Source: Polytrichum commune (lineage: Eukaryota; Streptophyta; Polytrichopsida; Polytrichales; Polytrichaceae). Taken from it: a stretch of 64,000 nucleotides of DNA. Of the stretch, positions 51,440-63,292 are shown piece after piece. The notes beneath the pieces were generated by a model that did not search any database, was not told the DNA's origin, and was given only the letters and a program-made list of their open reading frames with translations. How positions within the stretch are numbered: position 1 is the first letter of the stretch; every line of letters begins with the position of its first letter. The stretch covers positions 7,814,001-7,878,000 of the forward strand of contig OX485804.1 in NCBI GenBank assembly GCA_950295325.1, in the 5' to 3' direction. The position numbers and the translations under genes were made by a program.

Positions 51440-52560
51440 CAGAAGAGCATGTGTAGGTTGTTTTTGGTGTAATTGCATGTGCTCTTTATATTGTTGGCAA
51501 TGCCTTTCAAGACGTGAGCTCTCGTGCACAAGCACAAGAACATACTCATGGTTGTCTCAAGTATTTTGAAGCCTCCATGACTATTGTTGTGGGTGGAGTG
51601 GGCATCATTTAAGTATATTTGGTCAAACCACTCATCCAAAAATAACAAGGGATGTGCACTTGTGGGGACCACAACATTAAACGATGACAACAAAAGCAAC
51701 AACATAACAACCACAACTTCAAATGTTTGAATTTCATGTGCACCACCCACCATATTTGTGTAGTTTTGTGATCTATTGTACGTCGTACTAACAGTTGGAA
51801 TTGTCCAAATTTCATGCATAAATCCAAGTATACTTAAATTAAATTTCATTGATATTGGATTTCTTATGAATTTGAGGAGGTTCATTGAAGATAAATGTAT
51901 TGTTGATTGTGCTCCGTTGAGATGGCGGTGCTTTGACTCCGTAAGCATTTCCAAATGGTGGTGAAGGACAATTTTAGTAGCTTCAATATGTTGACCAAGA
52001 AAATTAAGGTGGCTTTGGGATGGCATGAGAATCCTCCAATAGGTCATGTTGTGTCTTGCAAGAAGGTGAGAGATGAGGGATTGCATACCTTCTTGGACAT
52101 GATTGGATATTACATGAAGGACAATGGGGAGGATCATTTTGAGTTTGTTCATCACAATGTGTCGGGCGATGACATGAATGAGGGCAATATGGAGTGTGCG
52201 AAGATTGGTAAGGTCGGTTTGAAAAATCATGTTAGTTTGTCTCATGGCAACATTCTTCAAAGGGCTAATCAATGGGCAAGACCTTGCATGAAGGAGCATT
52301 TAGGAGTTAGTCTTCACACCATTTTGTTTCATATGTGTGAGAGTGGGCAATTTCACTCGAACCCTACATACGTGGATCCATTGAAGTCAACGGACATAGA
52401 TGTGAGGAGGCCAGGTTGATTCCATTTGGAAAATCTTGATGAATCCTCATGACATTCAAATGGAGGATATTTTGAATGTTTTTTGTAATACGACCACAAA
52501 TGTGGCGAACATGAGGTATTTGAACACGCAAACAAATTACCCTTGACCATAGGATGGAGC
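51440..52560 (+). pseudogene. Decayed gene with rolling-circle (HUH) Rep-like features
   Basis: The best block is 51955-52419: IKVALGWHENPPIGHVVSCK, then EGLHTFLDMIGYYMKDNGED and a long globular-looking tail. YYMKD preceded by hydrophobic residues resembles the YxxK(D) motif III of HUH-type Rep proteins. About 450 bp upstream another frame reads AQEHTHGCLKYFEA, in which HTH could be the HUH motif II. The frame is broken by stops in between. After the TGA at 52420 the coding-like sequence resumes one frame over: IWKILMNPHDIQMEDILNVF to 52546. A long open frame on the other strand has a histidine/leucine-rich composition and looks like an antisense shadow. Candidates are Replitron-like or other Rep-bearing mobile elements. 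The family call is tentative; its state as a broken gene is clear. Confidence 0.4.
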
Positions 52561-52857
52561 CGATAGAAACACATGATACTTTACACGATGACAATGAGGT
52601 GCCCTTGGAGACATATTGCAATGCATGATCTGGAGTATAGATGACTAGAAGAAGATCTCCAAGTTGGTGTCCTTAAGGGAGGCATTGATTGCTCAAGTGT
52701 ACGTGATGTGAAGTCTATTGGATCCACATGCATTACTAGTGGTCTTGCCTCATTGGACATGCCCCTTAATGTATCGTCAAAGAGTTGAGGAAGTCCAACA
52801 TGGAAGAAACATTTTGATTTCCACATGTCTTTAATTATGGATGGCAATAAGGTTCCA

Positions 52858-52860
<3 letters not shown>

Positions 52861-52916
<56 letters not shown>
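52861..52916 (+). repeat. Compound microsatellite (GT)14(AT)14
   Basis: Fourteen GT units run straight into fourteen AT units. Confidence 0.95.
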
Positions 52917-52918
<2 letters not shown>

Positions 52919-53362
52919 ATAATGTGGGTTTTCTTTGTTATTGTTCTTTTTGTGTTTTTCCAGCAAGCAAGTGTTATTTAATAGAATTCTCAAATAACCT
53001 ATTAGAAACTACCAATAACCTTTACATACCTATTGAGTTGTCATTCTACACTTCAAGCCTTCCAATGTTGACATTTTTGATATCAAGACATAAATAATGT
53101 ATGATAAAGTTTGATTCGGCACATCTTTGTCTAAGTTCGATTTCTACAGCATATTTTGAGATGTTCCAATCTATCATTTGATGGCATGTGGCATATTGTG
53201 ACCAAAAAAATTATCTTGTGTAATTTGACTCCGGTGTAGGGTATGCGGCACATTGATTGGAAGAATGCTACATACATAATGCCAGATAATGCATTAAGTT
53301 TGCAAGATTGGCTTAGACTATACTAGTGCATGTACTACATACAAAAAGCATATTCAAAGACC

Positions 53363-53378
53363 GGGGGGGGGGGGGGGG
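53363..53378 (+). repeat. Poly-G run, G16
   Basis: Sixteen consecutive G. Confidence 0.9.
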
Positions 53379-54377
53379 TCAACATTTAGGGTCAAGATAA
53401 AAGCTCCTTATTCCATTAGCGACCCAATTTCAACACCTAATTTTCATCCCAAAGCGAGCAGCTACATACATCAAAATGAATAGGAAATCAGAATGCCATG
53501 GCAAGGTCCCCATGGAACGTGACATCTCTTTTATTTTGAATGAGTGAGTGAACATAAAGCTTAGTAATGTACTCTAAGTGCTATGGGGGGATGCCAACTT
53601 GGATTCGGTAACGTCCAAGTTTATGTTTATTTAACATACAATACGATGGATATTTTAAGGTCGTGTGTTGGATTGGACATGAGCATTTTGTTTGTGGAGT
53701 TAGAACTTTCTGGTCAATGAGATCTTTTATGCATCGGATCTAAGGATTGAATACACAGGTCACCAGGTCTTAATCAGATGAGAAATTGGCATCTAAACGG
53801 GGGATCAATTGGGTGAGTCAGTGTCGTCAAGTGCTTTTATTTACATAGGTACCTCCGATATGCTGTCTTTCAAGTAAATCTTAGTTGACAATGAGTGATC
53901 ATAACCTTATCAAGATCTGTCACAGAAGCTCACTAACAAACTGCACTATTAGAGAAAGGCACTTCAGCAAACTAGTCAAGCAAGGCCATCTTTGTTGTGA
54001 TATATAGATTCTTATTATTGGGACTTGACAAGATGCTCCAAGGACATAGCTGTTCCGTGGGAAAATCGTATCAAAATCCTGGCAGATATGCTATATGTTA
54101 CACTTCGCCAAGCATGATTCCCTGGCATCCCCAACAATGCACTATCTACAATATATCTTCAGGAGTATGTTTGGCAGACTCCAGCCTTCCAGTACACCCA
54201 GCTTCCGTTGTCATTAAACAGTAGGCTTTTACTTAAGGGGCTAGTAGAACACCTTGGGAATAATGATCTAGGTGAAATAAAGCAATTTGTGAATACATTT
54301 AGACCAGGTTTACGTGCATAGGCATGTACACCACTAGTTGGCCAACACATGCCTCATCTCTACAACCGTATATACAA

Positions 54378-57300
54378 CTAAGCCTGCGCCGACGCAGGTT
54401 GCTGTGTGACAATCGTGAATGGGGCCACAACAATGGCTTTCTCAGGATTAGGCATATCCCCACATCCAGCATGCTGCACAAATTCACCTGGGGACATATG
54501 GCGTCCATGGCAGGCACAAACAATCCTAACTTGACCCTTCTCAACTCGGTATAGGACACCAGATATGTTCTTCCCATTAGTGCCTGTGCAAGTTACCCAG
54601 GGCAGATCTGGTGGTGAGCCTGTGCCTCCAAAATATTGTCCAGAGGCAATACCAGGCCTCAAACTGGAAGCTTCTTGAGCAGCCAAACCGTCTAAAGGCA
54701 GGGAGCCCTGCCTCCAGACACCGGTAGGGTGCATCCGTTTCACATCTTCCCCATCTGTAGAAGAGGTACTCTGCGCAGATGCAAAATCAGGCTGGCCAGA
54801 AGCTCCTGGAGTCCCAGTTCGGACAGAGCCAGAGGGCGCGGCATAATCTGCTGGCCCTCGAGATGTAATACTATCTCTTCGAGGGAGCGAGCCACTCCCC
54901 ACAGAATTCGGCCCTTTTGGACCATTGGTCAGACAAGAACTAGCTTGTGAATTATTCCCTCCACCTTGACTAGGCTCCCCAAGATTGGCAAATGCACTCC
55001 CAGTTGACCCTTCCCTTCTCGGGGCAGCTGCATCAGACTTTGAGCGAGAGATGCCAAAATGAGAACCTGGAGGCGCTGAGAGTTGAGAATTAGCTGCTGC
55101 TGCTGCTGCTGCTGCTGTAGGACGTAGCCTATTGAAGGCTCCACTTCCCATAGAGCTAGCTCTTGCAAGACCTTGAACATTGGCTATAGGGAACTCACGT
55201 GCTGGAGATGTGTTTCGACTTTTGGCATGATCAATGCCTTTATCCCCTGCCAGAACCATTAATCAGAATGACATTGCCTACATGTATTTGATACTTTGAA
55301 TAGTTCAAACACTAAACCATTATCTCAAAACACATCCCCTATGGCAATAAAATTCCCCTGAAAATTATTTCCCTGAAAATTTTCAGGAACCTTCAGCAGC
55401 ACAAAAGAAAAGGGGAGCAACACCTTTCAAAAGGCAAAAGAACAATATGGATTCCCATCTATCCTCCTCTCCTGGCTAAAAGAATTACAAAGTCACATTC
55501 ACATGCAACAACCAAGTTGCTTAGATAAACACATATTCCTAACAGGATTTCCAGAGATACCTGAGCTTCATAATGTAACCAAAATCAAACAAAACTGGGC
55601 AACCCTAGATATATGTTCTCCGGAATTTTGTCCTCAACAATATGCCATCATGCCATGCAACCTCTTACTTATGGAAGTTCAGACTATAAGAAAGAAAGAT
55701 GTACAACACAAATTCCAAGAAAGTTGCAATCCCCATATAGAATTAGGACTGACACATACTCCACAAGCAATTTATCAGAAAAACCACCGCAATCATGGAA
55801 ACTTCCAGCTTTGTTGACTGTGCATAGCCAAAGACCTCAGCCACAGACAATCGTCACTTAAATTCACCCCTCTTTATAGCTTGCATTGAGGATGTAAGCA
55901 ATGTTACACATTCTTTCTCCTGTCAGAGAGACGAGTTTTGAATGAAAGCAGATGCATCTACAACTAATTACAACATTTACAAGCAATCATTGGATAACCA
56001 TATGAATGCCACTACAGGTCACTGGCGTACCTCGAAAACTGTGATTGTCATCCTCCCGGGGAACTCCAGAATGGGCTCTTTTAAGTGTACCGTTCCTAGG
56101 TGGTGACTGAGGGGGAGTAGCATGTGGCCGCACCACAGCAGGTGGCCATGCTGCAGGCCCTTCAGGTGTCTGTATCTGAAAGGGTGTGTATCCTGGTCGA
56201 AGTGCAATCTGGAAAGGACTTGGCACATTTAAGTGTGGTCGTTGATCTTGAGTTCCATCCGCGCTCGAGGGAGGTGGGGGGAATTGCATAACATAGGGGA
56301 ATGGGAAAGGAAACGGCACTCCTGCAGCACCTGCGGGGCCTACAGGTATAGGAAAAGGATATGGAGCGGGCATCATAGGAAAAGAGGCCCCAGACGGGTA
56401 AGCCATGTTCCCAATCGCAACGGCACCGTTCATGGAAGGTGGAAACTGACTGTTCAATGCATTTGAAGACTTAGGTCGAGGCCCCCCTTCCACACCTCCA
56501 CTGCTCACTGGTGGACTTGTGAGTGTCTCTCCTTCGGCTTTTGAGCCAATGCTGCTCTTCTCATCCTTGGTATCAGAATTCTCACTCCCACCAGAACTTG
56601 TTTGGCTAGAAGCTCTGGCCTTCTCTGCGCCCTTCTCAGTCGCCCTTGCAGGAAGCCGATCTGGTCCTACATCACCTCTATTATACATTTGAGGTAAGGA
56701 AGAGAACCCTTTCCCAGAATTGTCCCTGTTCCCCTCCATCATTGTTGCTGAATTGAAGTTGTTCATTTGCGCCTCAATGACCTTTTGAATCCATTGAGGA
56801 TCCACTGGAGTACTGTGAGGAAAATCCAGATTAATCATGTTCATAGAAAGTGATCCAGGGTTCTCCTGCCTCATTGACGGATGTCTTCCTCCTGAAACTA
56901 CTTCATTTTCGATCTTCATGGAGGTCCCATCCTGTCCCCCAATCTTTCTCGACTCGACCCCTGAATCACCAGGTGCTCCACTTTCGCCATCCGAAACTCT
57001 ATCTTTTGAGCCCTTATCCTTTGCCCGATCTAAAGCACGTCTTACTTCCAGCAAATTATCCCCGCCATCTACTTTTTGATCACTCGCGGGTGCAGGATGC
57101 ATCCTCTCCGTTCTTCCTTTGGAGGAAGGCATGCCTGATCCTGCCTGGGGGGCTGCTTCCCAATTTGGCAACCATGAATTACTACCAGGTCGGCGAAATG
57201 CAGCAATACTGGATGCATCCTGACTGTCAGGTGGGGAAGAAGCCATGGAAGTAGAACTTTCCTTGGTATGTAGCGAAGCACCAGGTGGGGGTTGTAATGA

Positions 57301-58527
57301 ATTAGATCTTCTTAAGTGATTCGGAGGTGAATCCTTACCCCCAAGACCTGAACTAGCCGGCCTTTCATCTTCTTTCTTGGCAGCCTTCGATTGCTTCTGG
57401 CCTTCCACAAAAGATGCTTTCCTTTTCTTCCGAGCCTCTTGCCGCTTTTGGGTTCGCAAATCTCTCTTCCTTTGTTGCTCAGCCGCCTCCTGTTGCTGGA
57501 CAACGGCAACTTGCCGTTGCTGATCAGACATTTGCATGTTCTTGCTTACATCGGAGTCACTTCTCTCAAGGTCATTGCTTACATTTGGCGGGGGAGGTGC
57601 TGGAACTGGTGGGGCTTCACAATGCTGACTTGATGGAATAGAATTCAAGGACAAGGAAGGCTGCAGAACATTCCTCGGATCTGTACCTTCCTTGTAAGCC
57701 TCCAGAAGTTGCAATGGAACCCCACCTTGCGCAACAAACCGAGCCCATGCAGCTGCCGTCGCCACTGCTTGAGGGGGAAGACCTTGAAGCTCCTTTATTA
57801 AGCTTGCTTCATCCTGGGCACTCAATGGGAGACGTTGATGCTCAGGTTGGGCAGCTTTACCTTGCAAAGCCTGCCACATGTGACGAGCGAACATCTTGGA
57901 GTCTTCCGCAACAGATGACTCCGCTGGACGCCAATTAGTATCTGGTGATGCAGCTTTATGAGGAGACGGAGTGCGCTGAGATGGTTGTTGTTGTTGAGGC
58001 ATTTCTTTCTCTGGTGTGCCGTCGTGTGCCGACCGACTTTGCTCTTGCCAGAATGGTTGTACGCGGCTGCTCCCTTTCTGCTCTGAGTTGAGTGACTGGA
58101 TAACAACCCCGTCGAGAAACGGTTGTGCTTGATCGGCGCTCCCTTCCTTCGAACCGCCAGCGACCCGTCTCTCGCTAGCCCTAAAATTATCTCTCTCTTG
58201 GAAGATGTCTCTGTCTAGTAGAGTCTCCTTCTCCCTTTCCTTGCCTTTTGGTTTGGAGCTGCTGCTACTTCTACCCCCTAATGACAGACCCAGACAAAGC
58301 TCCAGCCCACTATCATCGTCGGCATCAATCGCTGCTAGTGCTGATGATCTACGTGACATAGAGTCATGACTCTCTTTACCCCTCTGCCCGTCCAGAGCCT
58401 CGCTGCTGTTCATTGGTGGATCGGACTGCAAACACCAGCTATGCATGATTGGGGTTGCACCCCATGTTCCCTCTGCCTTCGTGTCATTGTTTGCAATACC
58501 ATACTGTTCTTCCGTGTTACCAGCCAT
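54378..58527 (-). CDS. NINJA: NINJA-family (AFP-like) transcriptional co-repressor adaptor, long form
   Basis: Two exons: 58527-56031 and 55246-54378, joined in phase 1 (CGAG/GTACGCC to CTGGCAG/GGGATAAAG), coding about 1,121 residues. The N-terminal EAR motif LELCLGLSL is at residues 75-83 and recruits TOPLESS co-repressors. The C-terminal ~75 residues (PWVTCTGTNGKNISGVLYR, IVCACHGRHMSPGEFVQHAG) are the conserved C domain that binds the TIFY motif of JAZ proteins in NINJA and serves similar roles in AFPs. A basic, glutamine-rich segment (QKRQEARKKRKASFVEGQKQ) lies in the middle of exon one. NINJA bridges JAZ repressors to TOPLESS in the nucleus. Flowering-plant forms are about 400 residues, so this one is more than twice as long, with long low-complexity linkers. 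NINJA versus AFP subgroup is not fully certain. Confidence 0.88.
55247..56030 (-). other. Intron of the NINJA gene
   Basis: 784 bp between donor GTACGCC and acceptor CTGGCAG on the minus strand. Open frames inside it lack family motifs. Confidence 0.75.
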
Positions 58528-59747
58528 GACAGGCCGTGGTGCTCTTGCTTGAGGAGGGTGATGCGTTCCAACTCGGAGTAAAGCTTACGCATGTGTCAGC
58601 ATGGGTATCTGCAATCAAATAAATAGGAAGGTTGAAAACGCGCCATTCACAAGCCAACTCCGAGCATACCAAAACATCGCCATCTATCTCCCGCAATGAA
58701 GATGCCCCCGACAACCCATACGCTATCCGCAGTCTTTGGTTCCTCTTACGAAAACTATTGCACGGATACGAGGAAGAAGAGTGATGTCATTTGAAGGACA
58801 CCTACCCAGGAAGGAGCCTTCTTCAAATTCAAGATAGTAAGAGAGCAGCAAAGTATGACCAAAATGCCTGCACACCAGACGACCTACCATGCATAGAATA
58901 AGAAACAAATTATACCTCTATGCAAAGTCAATGATGAGCCGTTCGTTAGTCGTACCGTTACTTGGTCCAATCGAGAGAGCGGCAGTCTACTTTCCTTTAT
59001 TTCCGTTCCTTGCTAAGGAAATCTCACGCTGATTCTACAACTGAAAGGCCGTATTGTGTGTATCTCCCATCGTTATATGATGGGACTAAAGAAGAACAAC
59101 CTCTCGCAGTTCAAGGACTGAATGGCCGTGATTTACATGTAATTATGAGATAACTCTGCTCTGGTCGGGAGATCTGGCGGTAACCGTAGCACGACGACTC
59201 GCATAGGTAACCAGGACGCACGCAAATGTCGAAGCCCACATGATCCCCCTGTCCTTGGGGACACACACAAACTGGATAAGAGAAGAAGAAGTAGAAGAAG
59301 AGGAGAGCATCCACGCACGAATTGACTCCTCCAGATCTACTTGCCTACTCGAATGCGGACATACAACCCCCATTCTGGCAATCAGCACCATCCACTCCCA
59401 GATATTATATCACAGACAGCGGAGAAGGCAGGGCAGGCAGGGAGTGTCCTAACACGAGAAGCCCTAGAGCTTCATGATCCGCAACCTCGCAGACTGTGAA
59501 CTCCCACCCTTGGGACTCACCAGAAATTAATGCGCCCGCCGACTGTCGACACCCTCGACGACCCCATTCCTGCAAAAAAAAATCCTCAAATCTCCTCTTC
59601 ACACGGCACCGAGCAAGTCATTCACCAGCCAGGCAGGCGGGGCAAGCAAGATAGGGGAAACCCCACGCCTATCACACAACTAACTCTTTCTTCTACAGCA
59701 TCCAGCGACCCTTGTCAAAATTGATGAGCCCTACTCCACCGCACGGC

Positions 59748-59776
<29 letters not shown>
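59748..59776 (+). repeat. (CT)14 microsatellite
   Basis: Continuous CT dinucleotides; (GA)n on the NINJA sense strand. Confidence 0.95.
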
Positions 59777-59778
<2 letters not shown>

Positions 59779-60071
59779 CCCGGTTGAGTCAAGTCGAGTC
59801 TCCGCCCGTCCTCCCTCCCTCCCTCGCCCTTCCCTTCCTCTCTCAGCAGCAACATGTGTGGCCAGCAGCCTCCCACCCCCTAAGCTCGAAGCCGCAGAGC
59901 CGGACACGAGGAATGTGCAGAGAAATGCCCTCGCCTACCCTGCCTTCCCCTTTCTGGCGCCCATCTCCCTGTTTGACTGCCCTTCCCTTCCCTTCCCTTC
60001 CCTCACGTTGCGCCGGACCCCCTCTACAGACACCGTACCCTTTTTCCTCCTTCCCCCGTCCCCATTCCCTC

Positions 60072-60118
60072 ATGTATGTATGTATGTATGTGTGTGTGTG
60101 TGTGTGTGTGTATGTGTT
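60072..60118 (+). repeat. Compound (ATGT)n(GT)n microsatellite
   Basis: Four ATGT units followed by about ten GT units. Confidence 0.92.
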
Positions 60119-60205
60119 TATGGGAAAAACATTGCTGGATTTTTGTGTGTCTTATTATTATTGTGCCCTTGATATGGCATAATGCACCCTCCCCCCATGT
60201 AGGCC

Positions 60206-61849
60206 AGTGCAATTTCACCATGCGGAACGTGGTGTGAGTCCACCGGTGGGAAAAACGGGTTGGACAAAAAGACCCATCCCACGAGGGCTTTATGCAGTAG
60301 AAGGCTCCTCTCAAGGAGCTCTAATATGCAATATGAAAAGGCATGAACGGGAGTGCATTATCCTAAGGGCACCATGTGAGGCGGTAACCAAGCATAGGTT
60401 CCCGCCGAGTTCCTTAACCGATCACTCGTCCAAGAGAGGAAGGGCTATCAAAACTCATCATGTTTACCATCCATGGAGGCATGGTGTCATCCACAATTCT
60501 CTTATCGTGTTCACGATAAGACATGACCGATTATGACCAATAACTACATAGCTCAAGTAGAAGGATGAGTTGCGATTCCCTCGGCTTGTCATCCACATGC
60601 TTCTCATTCGTTATATAGCCCATAAAGCCCTCTTTATAATATATATAGTTATATAGTTATACCGACCACATAGTTTGTTAAAACAGTCACAAAGATGTGT
60701 TGTGCCGTCACGTGACCTATCAAAATACGAATGTTCATCGTACACATGAAAAGGAGCAAGGTATTAGCTTTGTGTTAAAATTAATAAACTTGGTCAACTA
60801 GATGACAAGTCAAAGCCTAGTCGACGTCTTACATATTGATTGTGAAAGCCTTTTGGGTCGATCATTCCCATAGGCGTGCATAATATCATAATGCCCCCCC
60901 CCCTTCCCATGTGTTATCAAACATAGATACACATGTTGGATTACAACAATTTTAATTGGTTTTAAGAAATGTAATGTATTGTCAAAAAAACGTATTGCAA
61001 TGCCAGACGTGGCTTTGCCATTGTAGATTATCTGGTAGTATAATAACGCAACAAAATTTGAACTATGTCTTTACATGGCCCCTTGTGACTCCACACATCA
61101 TTTTGATTTTTGGATCAAACAAATCGGGAACCAAACTTTTTTTTTCTTTGGTCATTAATTGCAAATTGTGCAGATTGTCATCGTGGGTTTCACTCTTACA
61201 ATTGAGATGTAAAAACCATAAGAGGTTGGAATGAAAGGCTTTTAGTATAAATTTTCATTGCATAGATTATCCCAATAGTGTTAACCGTTGAAGCTAAAAA
61301 GGTGTTTCTATTATGAGCACATATTGTAGTTTATTTTAATTGGAGCACGTGTATTTCATTGTTCAACCCTACAACCAACACTATGCATCACAATCACACA
61401 TTTGATGCTTCAAATGTATGACAATGTTTCACATTTGACCTCTCAATATCTAACATGACTAGACTCAGCGTCTCCAAGCAACAAAAAAAAGAAAGTCGTA
61501 TTTGAGCTACATACTTCATTTTAACTAATCATGTCAAATGTGAACCTATCCAAAATCAACTTATATTTCAAGTGCATTGTATGAATATATTAAACATTTT
61601 TATATTTATTATACGTTGCGGGATTCCCTTGGATGCAAATACATACATTATATTGTATTTTGGTCATCACTGTCTAGTATGAGTATATTTTTATTTTCTC
61701 ATTGACATCAACAATGTAATATAATATGGTATCGAACATATAGATACTAAAATATGATTCATGAACCTAGTGAAGCCCATCAATTATGTGCATGGCCGTA
61801 TATTGAGACCCCACGTTCTTTCAAAAACAAACATAACTTATCCTCTCTC
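60206..61849. other. Intergenic, no supportable gene
   Basis: A 109-codon open frame at 60207-60536 has no motif I recognise and no ATG at its start. A C10 run is at 60894-60903. The rest is AT-rich. Confidence 0.4.
60894..60903 (+). repeat. Poly-C run, C10
   Basis: Ten consecutive C. Confidence 0.9.
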
Positions 61850-62033
61850 AACTCACCACAAGTTTGGCCGAGTGTCCGGGGAGATTTTTGAGTATAATTG
61901 GTCAAAATCCTAGTGTTTCCAAGTCCAACCGGTTACATTGTTTGGGATCTTCTTGTTTTTTCCTTATTGATCCATGGTACATCCTATATTCCTCTAAAAC
62001 GACAAGTAATTTTCATGAAGACCCAAACTTCAA
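61850..62033 (+). repeat. Family F repeat module
   Basis: GAGTGTCCGGGGAGATTTTT, TCAAAATCCTAGTGTTTCCA, CAACCGGTTACA, ATATTCCTCTAAAACGAC match 41620-41760. Confidence 0.65.
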
Positions 62034-62249
62034 CTACAATTAATACGGTGTTTAGTGTCACATGTTGTTTGGAATCACACAATACTATAATTGTTTATCG
62101 TACATCTCATTTTCCAAATGACAAAGGTCGAATATGTTGTTCAAATATTATAAAACGTTAACATCATTACTTGATGAAAATTTATATTCATATTGAAAAT
62201 GGCATATGAATGTGTAACTCCAAATAGTGAGTGACCATGTTTAGTGTAG
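62034..62249. mobile_element. MITE, 216 bp, sister of 5886-6108
   Basis: Left end CTACAATTAATACGGTGTTT then AGTGTCAC; right end GTTACTCCAAA-type sequence read inward, closing TAGTGTAG. The interior (GTTTATCGTACATCTCAT) matches 5886-6108 in inverted order. Confidence 0.75.
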
Positions 62250-62930
62250 TTGTTTCGCAAACTCGATTGGTCAATCTATAACTACAATAAATATTGGGTT
62301 ACAATAAACTACAACAATCGGGTTCTCCCAAGTCATTGGTTCGGACATGTTGCCAGTAAAACAATGTCAAATCCCTAGTCTATGTACAATACTAGAACCC
62401 GATTGGTAACGAAAACAAGTGATACACATACATAAGCTTAGCTAGCCACGGCATGGATATGGCTAGCCAAAGCTACATAGGCATATCCATACCATCGTCA
62501 TCATCATCATCATCCGCAGCCATGGTCATCATGACCGGGCCGGCCCGGCCCGGCCCAAGCCCACCCTTTTTGCATATCGTGTATAGTGTAGTGTATACAC
62601 ATTGCCAAGTTGTAAGGCTTGGGCTTTGTGGCATCTATGTAAACTCCAACATCCGTGATGAAGGGAGTTACAATATACATATAAACAAACCCTCCATAAG
62701 GCCGAGGGCTAATTCAATTAGATTGGATCTCATCGTATATGGGTATAAATCAAGTATAAACCTTAAGGGATAGGATCTTAGCGTAACACCTAACATGGTT
62801 GACATGATCCTTGAACCCTATGACGACCATTCAAATTTCTATAATTAATACATAAGGCATGTTTAAGATAATAACTAATGTGGAGTTATGCAATGACATA
62901 ACATTTTGTTGTTAATGTAAATAAGAACTG
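62250..62930. other. Intergenic with low-complexity GC stretch
   Basis: Holds a (TCA)n run (62499-62515) and a CCGGGCCGGCCCGGCC stretch (62535-62556). No gene is seen. Confidence 0.5.
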
Positions 62931-63292
62931 AGGTAAGTGGGTCTTAAACATACACTTTTAGCTACGTGCCAACTTTCCGTAGGGTACAAAACATGCAATT
63001 ATTGCAAAATGAATTACAAATCCAAATCGTGCCCATAGTCATTTGACTCATGTTTTCGTAGCCCGTATAAACATCTCATTCATTATCAAAGCGAATGTTT
63101 TCTTCCTCGTTCAATGATCGTATAAGAAGACTATTGAAGTTCTAATGGTTAATGAAATTTGAACATGCGCTCCAATCTCTTTGAATCACATGTCTTTTTA
63201 TATCCATTTTTGGATCCACACATAATCACACACCATCTCAAATATAGGTGTATGTTAGAGTTAGTTAACTAGATTTTGGGCCCACTTACCTT
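62931..63292 (-). mobile_element. Family E MITE, intact, 362 bp
   Basis: Both ends read AGGTAAGTGGG from the outside inward (62931 forward and 63292 reverse). On the minus strand it carries ACACCTATATTTGAGATGG, GTGTGGATCCAAAAATGG, ATTGCATGTTTTGTACCCTA and AAGTTGGCACGTAGCTAAAA. It shows the unoccupied TA-region site used by the pogo element at 39472. Confidence 0.82.

Larger units (their letters stand above)
52561..54377. other. Intergenic, microsatellite and G16 run, NINJA 3' flank
   Basis: Contains the GT/AT microsatellite (52861-52916) and a G16 run (53363-53378). 53990-54377 is probably the 3' UTR of the minus-strand NINJA gene. No other gene is seen. Confidence 0.45.
58528..60205 (-). 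promoter_or_regulatory. Presumed 5' leader and promoter region of NINJA
   Basis: A likely 5' UTR acceptor (TTTGATTGCAG on the minus strand) ends at 58609, suggesting a leader intron. Upstream lies a (CT)n tract, which reads (GA)n in the NINJA direction, a motif common in plant promoters. The transcription start cannot be placed. Confidence 0.35.

Noticed and set aside
51361-52299. 312-codon open frame on the minus strand as a protein gene
   Set aside because: Its composition is rich in H, L, I, M and S with no motif, and it lies antisense to the more protein-like plus-strand sequence with Rep-like motifs.
60207-60536. 109-codon open frame, plus strand
   Set aside because: No ATG at the start of the frame, no recognised domain, and located in repeat-rich spacer.
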